A stretch of DNA of 64,000 bases. Source: Polyangiaceae bacterium (GTDB lineage Bacteria; Myxococcota_A; Polyangia; Polyangiales; Polyangiaceae). Both the position numbers and the translations under genes were made by a program. The notes below the pieces were generated by a model. It was not told the DNA's origin and ran no database searches. It saw only the letters and a list, made by a program, of their open reading frames with translations. Of this stretch, positions 26,235 through 35,394 are shown piece by piece (position 1 is the first letter of the stretch; each line of letters opens with the position of its first letter). Where the stretch lies: positions 1 to 64,000 of the forward strand of contig JANXOF010000030.1 in the NCBI GenBank assembly GCA_025353725.1. The letters run 5' to 3'.

Positions 26235-29200
26235 CTACGGCGTGCCAGGCGGTCCCTCGACGGCGCCCCGCTCGCTCGGACTCTTGTCGAGACTGTACGG
26301 CGGGTTGTCGCGCGCGAGTGTAGCTGACGCCTGCGTGACAAAGTCAGGACGAAGTGCAACGTCTGTCGCTTTTCCGCTTATCGACCCGTGGCAATGGCCA
26401 CAAACTGCGTCGAAAAATTGAGCCTTAAAGGACTGATGGGCATATTCGCCAGGCGCAAACACCATAGATTCGCGCTGGATTCGTGGAAGGCTCTTGTCGC
26501 GCGACAGTTTCGTTTCCGCCAGCCTTAAAACGACAGGCAACCCTCCGGGAAGGCTGAACTTTGTCGAACCATCAGGCTGGATAGGGACGTCTCCGAGCTT
26601 CCGACGTTTCACGTAAACACGGCCAAAGGCGTCGCTTACTACGTTTGCCCCGCCCTTGTCGAAAGAGTCAACGTCGAGCGGGGGTGGCATATCCTCGTAG
26701 ATCGACATCTGATTGAGGTCCGGCTCGATTTGGCGTCCCGTCGGCGTATTTTGAAACATCAACGACGCGAGGACTCGCATGTCGAGTACGGAGACTTCGG
26801 CCGTGCGCGTTCCTGGAACGATCGTGGTATGTCCGTTGGCCTCGTCCAGTGTCGATTGAAATACTGGGCGCTGGAGGCGTGCGTAAACGCCTACGGCATC
26901 GACGTCGGCGACACCGGGCTCGCCAAGGAGCTTGGTCTTCGCGCCGTTCGCAGGGTTCATGACGTACACGTCATAGTCTCCACGAAAAGCCCCGGCGTCG
27001 GCGGCCTCTCCGAAACTCACGAGCAGCAGCGCACCCGGCAAAGCAGAAGGAGCCGTGTAAAGGCCGGAAGTAGGCTGTCCGGGTCGGGCGCTCGATGCGG
27101 TGTCGGGGAATCGCAAGGATCGCAAAAAGAACGCCGGGTCGAGAAACTGCGGCGCCGCGGAATCAATTACGCCGGGATCAACAAGATAGTCTTTTGGGTC
27201 GACACTCCGAAAGTCAATTCCAATCGATCGATTGATAATTGCCAGTGCGCCTCCGCCGTGCGGCGTGTTGGTTGCACGAAAAATTGCAGCAAGGTTCTTG
27301 TCAGAGAGCTCGATGACCTGAGCTCCCTCGGGATAACCGATGGATCCGCGCTGGGCGTACAGTGGGTGGTAGTCGCCACCATCGAAATTAATGCGGCGAA
27401 ATGCGAGCTGCGAAAAATCCGGTGCGCGCTTCTCTGCCGTGAAAATGAGCCGGCCATCACTCATAAAGCTTGGGCTACGCTCCATGTTGAGTAAAAATGT
27501 GAGCTGGCGGGTGCGTCTTTCGCCGTTCGGCGCGACGTCCCAGGCATACAGATTAGCGTTCGCCTTGGTAGGGTCGGCGGGCGTTCGCTGAGGCCCCGTG
27601 TAGTCGTAAGGCTCGGAGCTCAGGTTGCCACGTGTGGAGGCAAAAACGAGACGGCTCTGGCCTCCAACGGGCGGCGCGTACGTCGGGTCAAAATCGTGAA
27701 TGAGCAGCCCGTTCTCCGCTGGCGCGTGCGCCCCTATCTCGACGAGCTTTGCACAGGCGGAGCCGTCGGCATTCATCTCGTAAATCGTGAGCGGTGAGCT
27801 CGCACTCGACCGCGCAGCAAACGCAATTTTGCTTGCGTCCCAAGACACTTGAGGACGTCGAATGTCTGCCGTTGCGATGTCTAGTCCGCACCCCGCCGTG
27901 AGAGATTTTTCGACACCCGCGAGACCGACCGTTCCCGTGGTCTGAGACACGGCCGCGCGCCTCAAATCGGCGCCTGGAGAGTAGCTGTCGAAGTCTTGAG
28001 GTCGAGTGACCGTGCCCAGAGGCCGTCGTACGTAAACGACAGCTTCGAGGGGCTTGAGCTTCGACAGGTCGCGTTCTCGCTTAACCCACTCGGAAAGCAC
28101 GCAGTAAGCAGGTATCTTGTCGATGTCTCCGTTGTCGTAGTCGTACTTTCCGTCGGCGCACGTCTTGGCGTTCGCCGTCAGCCCTGGAAAGTCCTCGAGC
28201 AGCGGCCCGCCACGATGAGCGATGCCCGCGGGCTTGTCACATCCCGCAACTCCGCATACTTCGGGACGGTAGAGGTTCTTTCGAATCAACCGGCTCGCGT
28301 TGGGGTCGTCGCTCTCAAGCGAGAGCTGCACGCGCGAAAGTTCGTAGTTTTTCAATGTAGCGGTGCGAGAGAAACTCCCACCGGAGCCACCGCGCAAGCG
28401 GTAGTCGTGGAACATCGAAGCCGAGTGGCACTGCACCATCATGCAGCCCTTTTTCACGAGTTGCGGTTGAACGCGTTGTGAGAAAAAAAGCAAACCCGGG
28501 TCGCTCTGAGCTGCTGCCGGCGAGCCGTGGGCCCTGGCCCAGCCCTCGATCGCGGCATAGCCCGCGTCTCCTTGGGACGCGAAGATCGCGCCGCCTTCGT
28601 GGTACGCTCCACCCGCCGTGGGAGACAGGGGGCGACGAAGAAGCTCGCTCTGCTCTGGCGTTTGGGCGAGGTACTCTTCCGCCGCGAGGTAATTCCATCG
28701 AACCTGCTCAGGCGTGTCACCGCATGTCAGGTAAAGCGAATTGACCGTGGTGCCGTGACAGTTCCCTGCCGCGCAACTTGGATCGCTCTTGCCGGCGGCT
28801 TTTCCCGTGAGTACCGAATTGACGGTTGCCGCAAACAACCCAAAGTCAGACCGCTTCGAGTCGCTCGTGAGATCGAAGTCTGCGCGAGCTGGGATAGATG
28901 AGTTACATGGCTGGCGGGCGACAGAAACAGGCGCCTGTCCGGTATTATTTTCAGTGGCGCCGCTCGCGATCCATCGGCGGATCGTGGCGTACGCGCTCCC
29001 AGTAGGGTCAAAAATCGAGCCACCCGCATGTTTGATATCTATGGTGGTCGCAACTCGCTTTCCATCGTAAGTTTGGACTTCGACCTGAAAAGGTTCGATA
29101 TTTTTTACCAGAAAAGCTGGCTGACCGTAGGGGCCGTAATTGAGCAGCAGGTCCCGCCGTTTGGCAATCGCCGCGAAGCTCGTGACGTCGAGGTTGCCAA

Positions 29201-29390
29201 GCGCGTTCCCCTTGGCATCGGCCACGTGGCATCCCGAGCCCGTATTGCTTCGCGCGCAGGAAGTCGTGAGGATTGGATTGATCGTTCTATCGAAGTACGT
29301 ACTCGATTCCGGTTCCTTCGTTGTGCACGACGTCGGTGCGAGTGCTACTAGGGCAGCCACCGACAGTGCTCCAGACAAAAAGCGCTTCAC
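26235..29390 (-). CDS. Secreted beta-propeller protein with c-type heme motifs
   Basis: About 1051 residues from a GTG at 29390, placed right before a signal sequence with lipobox APTSC; an ATG at 29450 is in frame. Motifs suited to covalent heme: CX8CH at Cys45-His55 (CARSNTGSGCH), CX4CH in CAAGNCH and CMMVQCH, and CX2CH in CGHCHGS near the C-terminus. Between them are WD40/PD40-like propeller repeats (ADIRRPQVSWDASKIAFAARS, YEMNADGSAC). The fold is reminiscent of myxobacterial and planctomycete multidomain cytochromes linked to the hydrazine synthase alpha group. Probably an envelope electron carrier or heme enzyme; the reaction is unknown. Confidence 0.75.
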   Translation of the reverse strand: MKRFLSGALSVAALVALAPTSCTTKEPESSTYFDRTINPILTTSCARSNTGSGCHVADAKGNALGNLDVTSFAAIAKRRDLLLNYGPYGQPAFLVKNIEPFQVEVQTYDGKRVATTIDIKHAGGSIFDPTGSAYATIRRWIASGATENNTGQAPVSVARQPCNSSIPARADFDLTSDSKRSDFGLFAATVNSVLTGKAAGKSDPSCAAGNCHGTTVNSLYLTCGDTPEQVRWNYLAAEEYLAQTPEQSELLRRPLSPTAGGAYHEGGAIFASQGDAGYAAIEGWARAHGSPAAAQSDPGLLFFSQRVQPQLVKKGCMMVQCHSASMFHDYRLRGGSGGSFSRTATLKNYELSRVQLSLESDDPNASRLIRKNLYRPEVCGVAGCDKPAGIAHRGGPLLEDFPGLTANAKTCADGKYDYDNGDIDKIPAYCVLSEWVKRERDLSKLKPLEAVVYVRRPLGTVTRPQDFDSYSPGADLRRAAVSQTTGTVGLAGVEKSLTAGCGLDIATADIRRPQVSWDASKIAFAARSSASSPLTIYEMNADGSACAKLVEIGAHAPAENGLLIHDFDPTYAPPVGGQSRLVFASTRGNLSSEPYDYTGPQRTPADPTKANANLYAWDVAPNGERRTRQLTFLLNMERSPSFMSDGRLIFTAEKRAPDFSQLAFRRINFDGGDYHPLYAQRGSIGYPEGAQVIELSDKNLAAIFRATNTPHGGGALAIINRSIGIDFRSVDPKDYLVDPGVIDSAAPQFLDPAFFLRSLRFPDTASSARPGQPTSGLYTAPSALPGALLLVSFGEAADAGAFRGDYDVYVMNPANGAKTKLLGEPGVADVDAVGVYARLQRPVFQSTLDEANGHTTIVPGTRTAEVSVLDMRVLASLMFQNTPTGRQIEPDLNQMSIYEDMPPPLDVDSFDKGGANVVSDAFGRVYVKRRKLGDVPIQPDGSTKFSLPGGLPVVLRLAETKLSRDKSLPRIQRESMVFAPGEYAHQSFKAQFFDAVCGHCHGSISGKATDVALRPDFVTQASATLARDNPPYSLDKSPSERGAVEGPPGTP

Positions 29391-29562
29391 ACGATGATGG
29401 TATACCGCCTCGTCATTTGTGCGAACGCCAGACTCGAGAGTCTTGCGCATATTCCGCGCCTCTCGTGCGGGCGTAACGGAGGTAGACGTACACTCGTATC
29501 GAGCGGCTACACGGAGCTAAGACTATTCGTTACGGTGAGAGTGCCGTAGTCTGTTGGTTGAG

Positions 29563-30456
29563 ATGAGTGAGGTGCGCTGGGAGTGGATTCTCCCGGGTGA
29601 AGTTCGAGTGGCTGCGACGGTCGATCGTCTGACCGGCGTCGAATCCGTTTTCGCCTCTGGCCTGGTCGTGTCGCAGTGCGCGCGCGGCACAAGGCCGGAG
29701 GGACATGACATTCCCTCGAACTTCGCGACGGTCACGTTTGACCCTCAGCAGCTTATTTGCGTTCTTCGCGTCGGTCGCGAAGAAGTCGCGCCCTCGAAGT
29801 GGCCGGTCCGCGAACGCGCTCCGAAGCCCCCCCCGGACGTGCACTTCGTTTACCGCGGTTCCGGCCTTTTGGTCGGCCTCGTGGTCATCGCGGCCATCGC
29901 GGGGCTTGCCGCCTTTGCCTTCGTGAAGCGGGGGCGAGAGGGGCTCCACGTTGGGGCTCTGAGCGGCGTCTATCGCGCGGAAAATGGCTTATTTGTGGCC
30001 CACTTTCCGTCGAGCTTTACCGCTCGCGCAGCTACCGTCGCGAGCGGAACGAGTGGACTCACGCTGGTTGACGAGCCGCCCGCACGGGCTATCGTTATTC
30101 TCGCTATGGCTTCAAAGATTGAAGGCGCCGCGCCTGATCCGTGGCTCATCAACAAGCGATTTCACGCAGAGGCGCTCTCAAACTTGCCGCGTGACGGTGG
30201 GCTTTACGAAGAGCTCGCGCGGCGCGACGACAGCTGCCTCGGGCTGCCCGGCGCGGCGACCTTGGGACGGGCAACGGGACCGCGCGGAGAACGAATCCGG
30301 ATTTGGTCGTGTGCGGTAACGCGAGGCGACGCCGCGTACCTGGTCATGTCTTCGAGTCGTGAGCTGGACGAGGCCGACCGCGTTTCGCGCGACGAACTCC
30401 GCCACGTGATCGACGCCACCGAGCTTACCGTCCTCCCGGAGGTTGGCTCGCGCTAA
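29563..30456 (+). CDS. Hypothetical single-pass membrane protein
   Basis: About 297 residues with no signal peptide. An N-terminal soluble part (1-100; WEWILPGEVRVAATVDRLTG) is followed by one strong membrane helix (LLVGLVVIAAIAGLAAFAFV, about 101-120) and a C-terminal domain of about 175 residues with beta character (YRAENGLFVAHFPSSFTAR, RARIVILAMASKIEG). No family recognised. An in-frame TTG at 29554 is an alternative start. It is transcribed toward the HEAT-repeat gene. Confidence 0.65.
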   Translation: MSEVRWEWILPGEVRVAATVDRLTGVESVFASGLVVSQCARGTRPEGHDIPSNFATVTFDPQQLICVLRVGREEVAPSKWPVRERAPKPPPDVHFVYRGSGLLVGLVVIAAIAGLAAFAFVKRGREGLHVGALSGVYRAENGLFVAHFPSSFTARAATVASGTSGLTLVDEPPARAIVILAMASKIEGAAPDPWLINKRFHAEALSNLPRDGGLYEELARRDDSCLGLPGAATLGRATGPRGERIRIWSCAVTRGDAAYLVMSSSRELDEADRVSRDELRHVIDATELTVLPEVGSR

Positions 30457-30525
30457 GGCGAAGGTAGGTCCCCGCTCTTGCGAGCATTCATGAATGCGAT
30501 GACCTGCGTTTGACGGACGCGGCGG

Positions 30526-31455
30526 CTACAGGCGGCGAAGGGCGATCTTAGCTTGGTCGACCACCAGACTGTCGGTATCGGTTTGTAGCGCTTCGAGCGC
30601 TGGTCGTGACCGTCCGTCACGAAGCTCGCCGAGTGCGTGAGCCGCCGCGTTGCGGACGCTCGCGTCTGGGTCCCGCGTCAGCAGAATCAGGCCGTCAACG
30701 GCATCACTCGCGTGCATCGCTCCGAGCAGCTCAGCAGACTTGCGACGAATCTTGCTATCAGCGTCACCTGCCAAGCGCGCGATTCCTTGGACATCCGCAA
30801 ACGTATTGATGCGACCTGCGCTGGCGAGCGCTGAAAGCTTCACGCGCCCGTCCGCATCGCTCAGTGCCTTTGAGAGTGCGCCGCGCCCGTCGTCGTTGAG
30901 CCGGCCAAGAGCACTTGCGGCAGCAGCTCTGACGTTCGGGTCGCCGTCGCGTTCGACAGCGTTCGCGCAGGCCTCGATACCGGATGCGGTAAGAAATTCA
31001 CCGAGCGCATAAGCCGCGCTCGCCCGGCGCTTCGCGTCCGAGTCGCTCGCGAGCGTGTGAAGCGTGCGCTCGTAAACCTCCCCCTTGCCGAAGACGCCGA
31101 AGAGCCGGCGACGAAGCCACCACGCGGCGATCTCGCGTGTTCGTGGGTTTGCGTCATACAGAAGTGGCTCGACGGAGGGAATGCAGTCGAGGCACTCAAC
31201 ACGCTCGCCGTGTTCGAGTGTTTCCCAGATTGCCGTCATCGACCCTGAGGCTGCGATGCTTTTAATTCGGTCGGCAGTCGACAGGAATTCGATTTGGTCT
31301 GGGGGAATATTGCCGTAAATCGCTTGCGTTCCTCGTATATTTTCAGCCGCGCCCCCAGCGTGCACTTCTTTGCCGGAGAGCAGCCCGGCGCAGGTCATGG
31401 CCACGCAAACTGCGGTACCGACGTGCATTCCGATTCGTGTTTTCAAGGAGCCCAT
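30526..31455 (-). CDS. Secreted HEAT-repeat protein
   Basis: 309 residues with an N-terminal signal peptide (GTAVCVAMTCAGLLSGKEVHAGG). From about residue 95 to the end there are six or so HEAT/PBS-lyase-type repeats of about 31 residues (RRASAAYALGEFL, PNVRAAAASALGRLN, SIRRKSAELLGAMH-like, ASVRNAAAHALGELRDG), making a protein-binding solenoid in the periplasm. It starts 15 bases after the upstream heme/propeller gene, so it is probably an assembly or docking partner of that protein. Confidence 0.85.
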   Translation of the reverse strand: MGSLKTRIGMHVGTAVCVAMTCAGLLSGKEVHAGGAAENIRGTQAIYGNIPPDQIEFLSTADRIKSIAASGSMTAIWETLEHGERVECLDCIPSVEPLLYDANPRTREIAAWWLRRRLFGVFGKGEVYERTLHTLASDSDAKRRASAAYALGEFLTASGIEACANAVERDGDPNVRAAAASALGRLNDDGRGALSKALSDADGRVKLSALASAGRINTFADVQGIARLAGDADSKIRRKSAELLGAMHASDAVDGLILLTRDPDASVRNAAAHALGELRDGRSRPALEALQTDTDSLVVDQAKIALRRL

Positions 31456-31470
31456 TTTCTTCTCAGCTCC

Positions 31471-33819
31471 TTAGTACTTTTGGCCGGGTGCAACGGGGTC
31501 ACCACCGAACGGAACGAAACCTGTGTTCTGGCGCCCGTAGAACTGGCCTCCCACGTCAATCGAGCGGATGAGAATCTTACGTTCTTCGTCGGTTAGTGAG
31601 ATCCCCTTGTCTTCGGGATGCATAACGGCTGACCCATACGCGAATGTTCCATCGGTCGCCTTCACGTTGAGCTTTTTGATGAGCTGCGATTCTCGCGCGT
31701 TGTTCACAATTGCCCACTTCGGTGGCAGGTCGCCCGTGGGTTTTGCGGTTCCCATCCCCATCTCCATCGTCGCCGGGAAAAAGAGCGAGACGTAGGATGC
31801 CGGATACGTCTCTACCTTTCGGTCATACACGACCGTGATCGGTCGTTCAGACAGATCGAGATACGGAATCGTGTAGCTCTGGGAGGCACCCGTCGCAGCG
31901 GTTGTCGAGGTGACCGTGTAACTCTTGCCGCCAAAAGGGTCGCCGGCGCCTCCTGAGTGGCACGGCAAGCACTTCTTGGTGAGGATCTCCTGCACCACGA
32001 TGGTCGCCTTTGCCGTAGGGTAGCGTGTGAGATCGAGTGTCCACGGAAGCTCCATGCGCTCGCCTACCGGCATGATGTATTTTTGCGCCTGCGCCTGCTC
32101 GGCGACCGTCGGGTTTTGCCCGAGGCGGGGTGCCCCAATGCCCGAACGCTGTTCGTGACATCCGACGCAGCGCCGATCTTCGCCCGGCATGCCTTGAATC
32201 CACAGCCGTTGGTTTCGAATCGACATTCCCCATTTGTCGATGGGCTGTAGGTGCACGGGTACGTACGGAGGAATTTCGGCGAGCCAGCTTCCGTCGGCGT
32301 AGACATCGGCCTCGCCGAGAATGGCTGCGCCTTCGTCCATCGTCAGGCCGAACATTGCGACACCTTTTGCGCCCTCGCTCGAAAAGCCCTCGATAATGCG
32401 AACTTTCACGGCGTCTTTGAGAGCGACGGCGAGCGGTGTGCTTTCGCCGTATTTGCCGCCCTTGATGTCTTCCTTGAGACTGGTCTTTGTAATGTCGATC
32501 GAGCCTATTCGGACCGGCGTGCCAGGGTCCTGGTTTCGACTGACCACGTCTCCAATGACGGGCGGTTCCGTACGGGGGGCCACGGCGAGGGCGTTGAGCT
32601 CCCACGTGTCACGTGCATTATACACGAGTTGATTCTTCTTCGTGGCCGGGTCGAAGATGTAGATGCCGAAGTCGGGTGGCGTGACCGATTGCTCCGAGAC
32701 ATCGTTGACCGGACCATCTGCCCAAGACACGAGAACGCGCCCGTCGGGGAGCATGGAGGGCTCGCGGTAGCGGCCTACGGGAGACGGACCGTTTCCCGTT
32801 GGAACGTCGGGGGTGAGAATCTCGAATTTTGCATTTTCCTCGTCGAGGCACGCGTGACTGTTTGCGGCCTGACCTCTTGCTTGAATCGAATCCATGCACA
32901 CGGGATCGGCCGCGTTTCTTGCGTCGATCTTGACGAGCGCCCCGGCGTGGATGGTGCGGTTTCGGGTTGTCGCAATGCCTATCATCACGTTTGGCTCGAT
33001 CTCGCGCACGCTGAAAAGCGAGTTCGACGGTTTGCCGTGTTGGCCTGCGACGGCGAGCATCTGTGTACCGTCTGGATTCGCAGCAAAGAGCTTTACGTCG
33101 TTGACGCCGCCGAGGTGCTCCCATCGGCAATAGCCGATCTTCCCGTCGTGCCGCATCCACGGCGCGACTGTATGGGAGAGATTCTGCGACGCGAGGCGCC
33201 TGTCGGCGTCCCCCCCCTCCACGGAGATGGTCGCGAGCTGGGTTACGACGCGCCCGTGTTCGTATTCGTCGGCTCTCGTACCCATGGCCGTATACATCTC
33301 GTTCGTCACGAACGCGATGCGTCCACCGGCGATGTAGACGGGGTTGATATCGTCGCGATCTCCCCCCGTTTTTTGGTGAACCTCGAACTTTCCATCGGGG
33401 CCGGGCGCGAGCTGCGCCGTGTAGAGGTGGTAGTGGTCTTGCGCGTCTCGCTTCATCGAGAACACCACCTGCGCCGCGTCGAACGACACGTCTGCGCCAT
33501 TGAAGTCTGCTGTCGGGAAGTCGCCGGTGAGGTTTTTCACGACGCCATCGGCACGTGCGGGCGAGAGTAAGACGAGTGACCCACCCGGTACGTAGCGCTC
33601 GTAGTCGAGCAGCTGGGCGTTGCCGCCCGCGACGTCGACACTCACACCTTGGTCAGAAACGGTGGTGTGCTGACGTTTGATAAACAGAATTGAACTCACG
33701 CCAGCGTTTGACTCTTGGGCTTTCGAATCCCCGCAGGCAGCCATCCCCATCGGTGCGGCCATTGCGCCCAGTACAAGAAGGAAAGCGGATGCGGAGGCAG
33801 GTAAAAAAATGTCTCGCAT
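31471..33819 (-). CDS. Hydrazine-synthase-alpha-like di-heme propeller lipoprotein
   Basis: 782 residues with a signal peptide and lipobox AACG (Cys29). The N-terminal half reads as propeller blades (DVSFDAAQVVFSMKRD, GGRIAFVTNEMY, APWMRHDGKIGYCRWEHLGG) in the arrangement found in HzsA-related proteins. The C-terminal half holds two CX2CH heme sites, CVGCHE and CLPCHSG. HzsA itself is the catalytic subunit of anammox hydrazine synthase; relatives occur widely in bacteria with no hydrazine chemistry shown, so the name marks homology only. It leads an operon with the HEAT-repeat protein and needs cytochrome c maturation outside this window. Confidence 0.75.
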   Translation of the reverse strand: MRDIFLPASASAFLLVLGAMAAPMGMAACGDSKAQESNAGVSSILFIKRQHTTVSDQGVSVDVAGGNAQLLDYERYVPGGSLVLLSPARADGVVKNLTGDFPTADFNGADVSFDAAQVVFSMKRDAQDHYHLYTAQLAPGPDGKFEVHQKTGGDRDDINPVYIAGGRIAFVTNEMYTAMGTRADEYEHGRVVTQLATISVEGGDADRRLASQNLSHTVAPWMRHDGKIGYCRWEHLGGVNDVKLFAANPDGTQMLAVAGQHGKPSNSLFSVREIEPNVMIGIATTRNRTIHAGALVKIDARNAADPVCMDSIQARGQAANSHACLDEENAKFEILTPDVPTGNGPSPVGRYREPSMLPDGRVLVSWADGPVNDVSEQSVTPPDFGIYIFDPATKKNQLVYNARDTWELNALAVAPRTEPPVIGDVVSRNQDPGTPVRIGSIDITKTSLKEDIKGGKYGESTPLAVALKDAVKVRIIEGFSSEGAKGVAMFGLTMDEGAAILGEADVYADGSWLAEIPPYVPVHLQPIDKWGMSIRNQRLWIQGMPGEDRRCVGCHEQRSGIGAPRLGQNPTVAEQAQAQKYIMPVGERMELPWTLDLTRYPTAKATIVVQEILTKKCLPCHSGGAGDPFGGKSYTVTSTTAATGASQSYTIPYLDLSERPITVVYDRKVETYPASYVSLFFPATMEMGMGTAKPTGDLPPKWAIVNNARESQLIKKLNVKATDGTFAYGSAVMHPEDKGISLTDEERKILIRSIDVGGQFYGRQNTGFVPFGGDPVAPGQKY

Positions 33820-34002
33820 GGCGTCACTCGGTGGACGAGCACGAGGCGGGCCAGCTTTGCGCTAAGGCTTAGATCTCTTCGATTTCACGCTTCCCTTGGA
33901 TTTACGTGCACCTTCCAAGGGGCTGAAGCCCGCGACGCTGGGGGGGACGGCCCGCGTCGCACACATGCGCACAAAAGGCTTTCACCGCGTAGTCGTCGGC
34001 CT

Positions 34003-34491
34003 TCACGTCGCGAGGCGAAACGCAAACGGTAGAAGCTCCGAGAGTTGAACGACCTTTGCTGATTCGCCGTCTACAGACTCGAGGCCGACGAGGACGATGG
34101 GCATATCGAACGCGAACTCCGCGAGAACTTGACGACAGATTCCGCAAGGTGAACCACCGTCTCGCGTCACGACGGCGCAGGCAACGGGGCTCGTTTCCCC
34201 GTTGGCGACCATTTGCATGACGGCGCCTCGTTCGGCACATATTGTGGCACCAAACGTCGAGTTTTCGACGTTGCAACCGCGGTATACGGACCCCGTCGTT
34301 GTCATCAGTGCAGCGCCAACCTTGTAGTGAGAAAACGGGGCGTACGCATTTCCACGTACCTCTTTGGCCTCTTGAACGAGGCGGTCGAGGACATCGGATC
34401 CCACCGCTTGCGACGTCGCGTTAATCGCCCCGGATTTCGAACGCGCGCGGTTGGCTTTCGCGCTCACGTTCGACCTGCTTTGAGAATCCAT
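34003..34491 (-). CDS. cdd: Cytidine deaminase
   Basis: Deaminates cytidine and deoxycytidine to the uridines in pyrimidine salvage. 162 residues, the size of the homotetrameric zinc form. Visible are YAPFSHYKVGAAL, NVENSTFGATICAERGAV (zinc Cys and proton-shuttle Glu) and SPCGICRQVLAEF (two further zinc Cys). The N-terminal 25 residues are poorly conserved, so a later start is possible. The gene overlaps the end of the purine nucleoside phosphorylase gene by 28 bases; the two form a nucleoside salvage operon. Confidence 0.95.
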   Translation of the reverse strand: MDSQSRSNVSAKANRARSKSGAINATSQAVGSDVLDRLVQEAKEVRGNAYAPFSHYKVGAALMTTTGSVYRGCNVENSTFGATICAERGAVMQMVANGETSPVACAVVTRDGGSPCGICRQVLAEFAFDMPIVLVGLESVDGESAKVVQLSELLPFAFRLAT

Positions 34492-35312
34492 CCTTTGAGA
34501 AGTCGTTCGAGATCGGCGCGGCGCGCCCGCGCGGTCTCCTCGACTTCACGATGCGAGAGGTCTCCCTTTCCGAGACCTGCCGCCATGTTCGTGATGCACG
34601 ACAATGCCGCGACTGGCGTACGCATATGGCGAAGGGCAATCACCTCAGGAACGGTACTCATACCGACCGCCTGGGCCCCCAGCGTACCGAGCATCCGAAT
34701 TTCGGCGGGCGTTTCGTACGATGGTCCCGTGAGGCCCGCGTAGACGCCTTGGCGGAGCGGTAGGCTCTCCTCGTGAGACACGGCGTCGAGGTGCGCTCGT
34801 AGCGTGATGTCGTAGGCGCTCGTCATGTCGGGGAAGCGCGTGCCGAGTGAGTCGTCGTTCGGGCCGATGAGCGGGTGCTCGTGCATCAGATTAATGTGGT
34901 CCGTCACACTCATGAGGTCACCGGCTGACCAGCTTGCTTCAATGCCTCCGGCCGCGTTGGTTAGGAGCACGCAAGATACACCTAAGCGCGCCATGGCTCG
35001 TACTCCGTGGACCACCTGCCACATCGGATGACCCTCGTAGAAGTGAATGCGGCCCTGCATGCATACTACAGGAACATCCTCGACTTTGCCGAAGCAAAGG
35101 TTCCCTGCGTGCCCTACGACATTCGACGCCGGGAGGTGAGGAAGGGTCGCGTACGGTAACTTCACAAGCTCGGTTAGCGTCTCCGCAAAGGCTCCCAGGC
35201 CACTTCCGAGAACGACACCGACGCGAGGCGTCTGCGTTGCTCTGTTTGAGGCACGAATGGCGCGCACGGTTTCGTCGAGGCGTTGCGCGACACCTACTTG
35301 GGAAGGGTTCAT
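34464..35312 (-). CDS. Purine nucleoside phosphorylase
   Basis: Phosphorolysis of purine nucleosides to base and ribose-1-phosphate, class of the trimeric PNP/MTAP family (282 residues). Motifs: VVLGSGLGAF (phosphate site), GRIHFYEGHP, LLTNAAGGI, MSVTDHINLM, GLTGPSYETPAEI and AVGMSTVPEV. The ATG at 35312 fits the family start; an upstream ATG at 35363 would overlap the divergent kinase leader. Co-transcribed with cdd. Confidence 0.94.
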   Translation of the reverse strand: MNPSQVGVAQRLDETVRAIRASNRATQTPRVGVVLGSGLGAFAETLTELVKLPYATLPHLPASNVVGHAGNLCFGKVEDVPVVCMQGRIHFYEGHPMWQVVHGVRAMARLGVSCVLLTNAAGGIEASWSAGDLMSVTDHINLMHEHPLIGPNDDSLGTRFPDMTSAYDITLRAHLDAVSHEESLPLRQGVYAGLTGPSYETPAEIRMLGTLGAQAVGMSTVPEVIALRHMRTPVAALSCITNMAAGLGKGDLSHREVEETARARRADLERLLKGWILKAGRT

Positions 35313-35394
35313 GTAAGTCGGCAGCTTACTCTGGAAGGTGACGACACTGCAAAGCTGCAGCACGGAGCTTGCAGCAGCTCCAGGAAGGAGTCGG

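Noticed and set aside
31958-31985. Sigma54 -24/-12 promoter starting at a TGGCACG
   Set aside because: No TTGC element at the right spacing; it is inside a coding region.
32251-33570. Long plus-strand frame of 439 codons
   Set aside because: It lies opposite the HzsA-like gene; the GC-rich antisense frame has no family motif.
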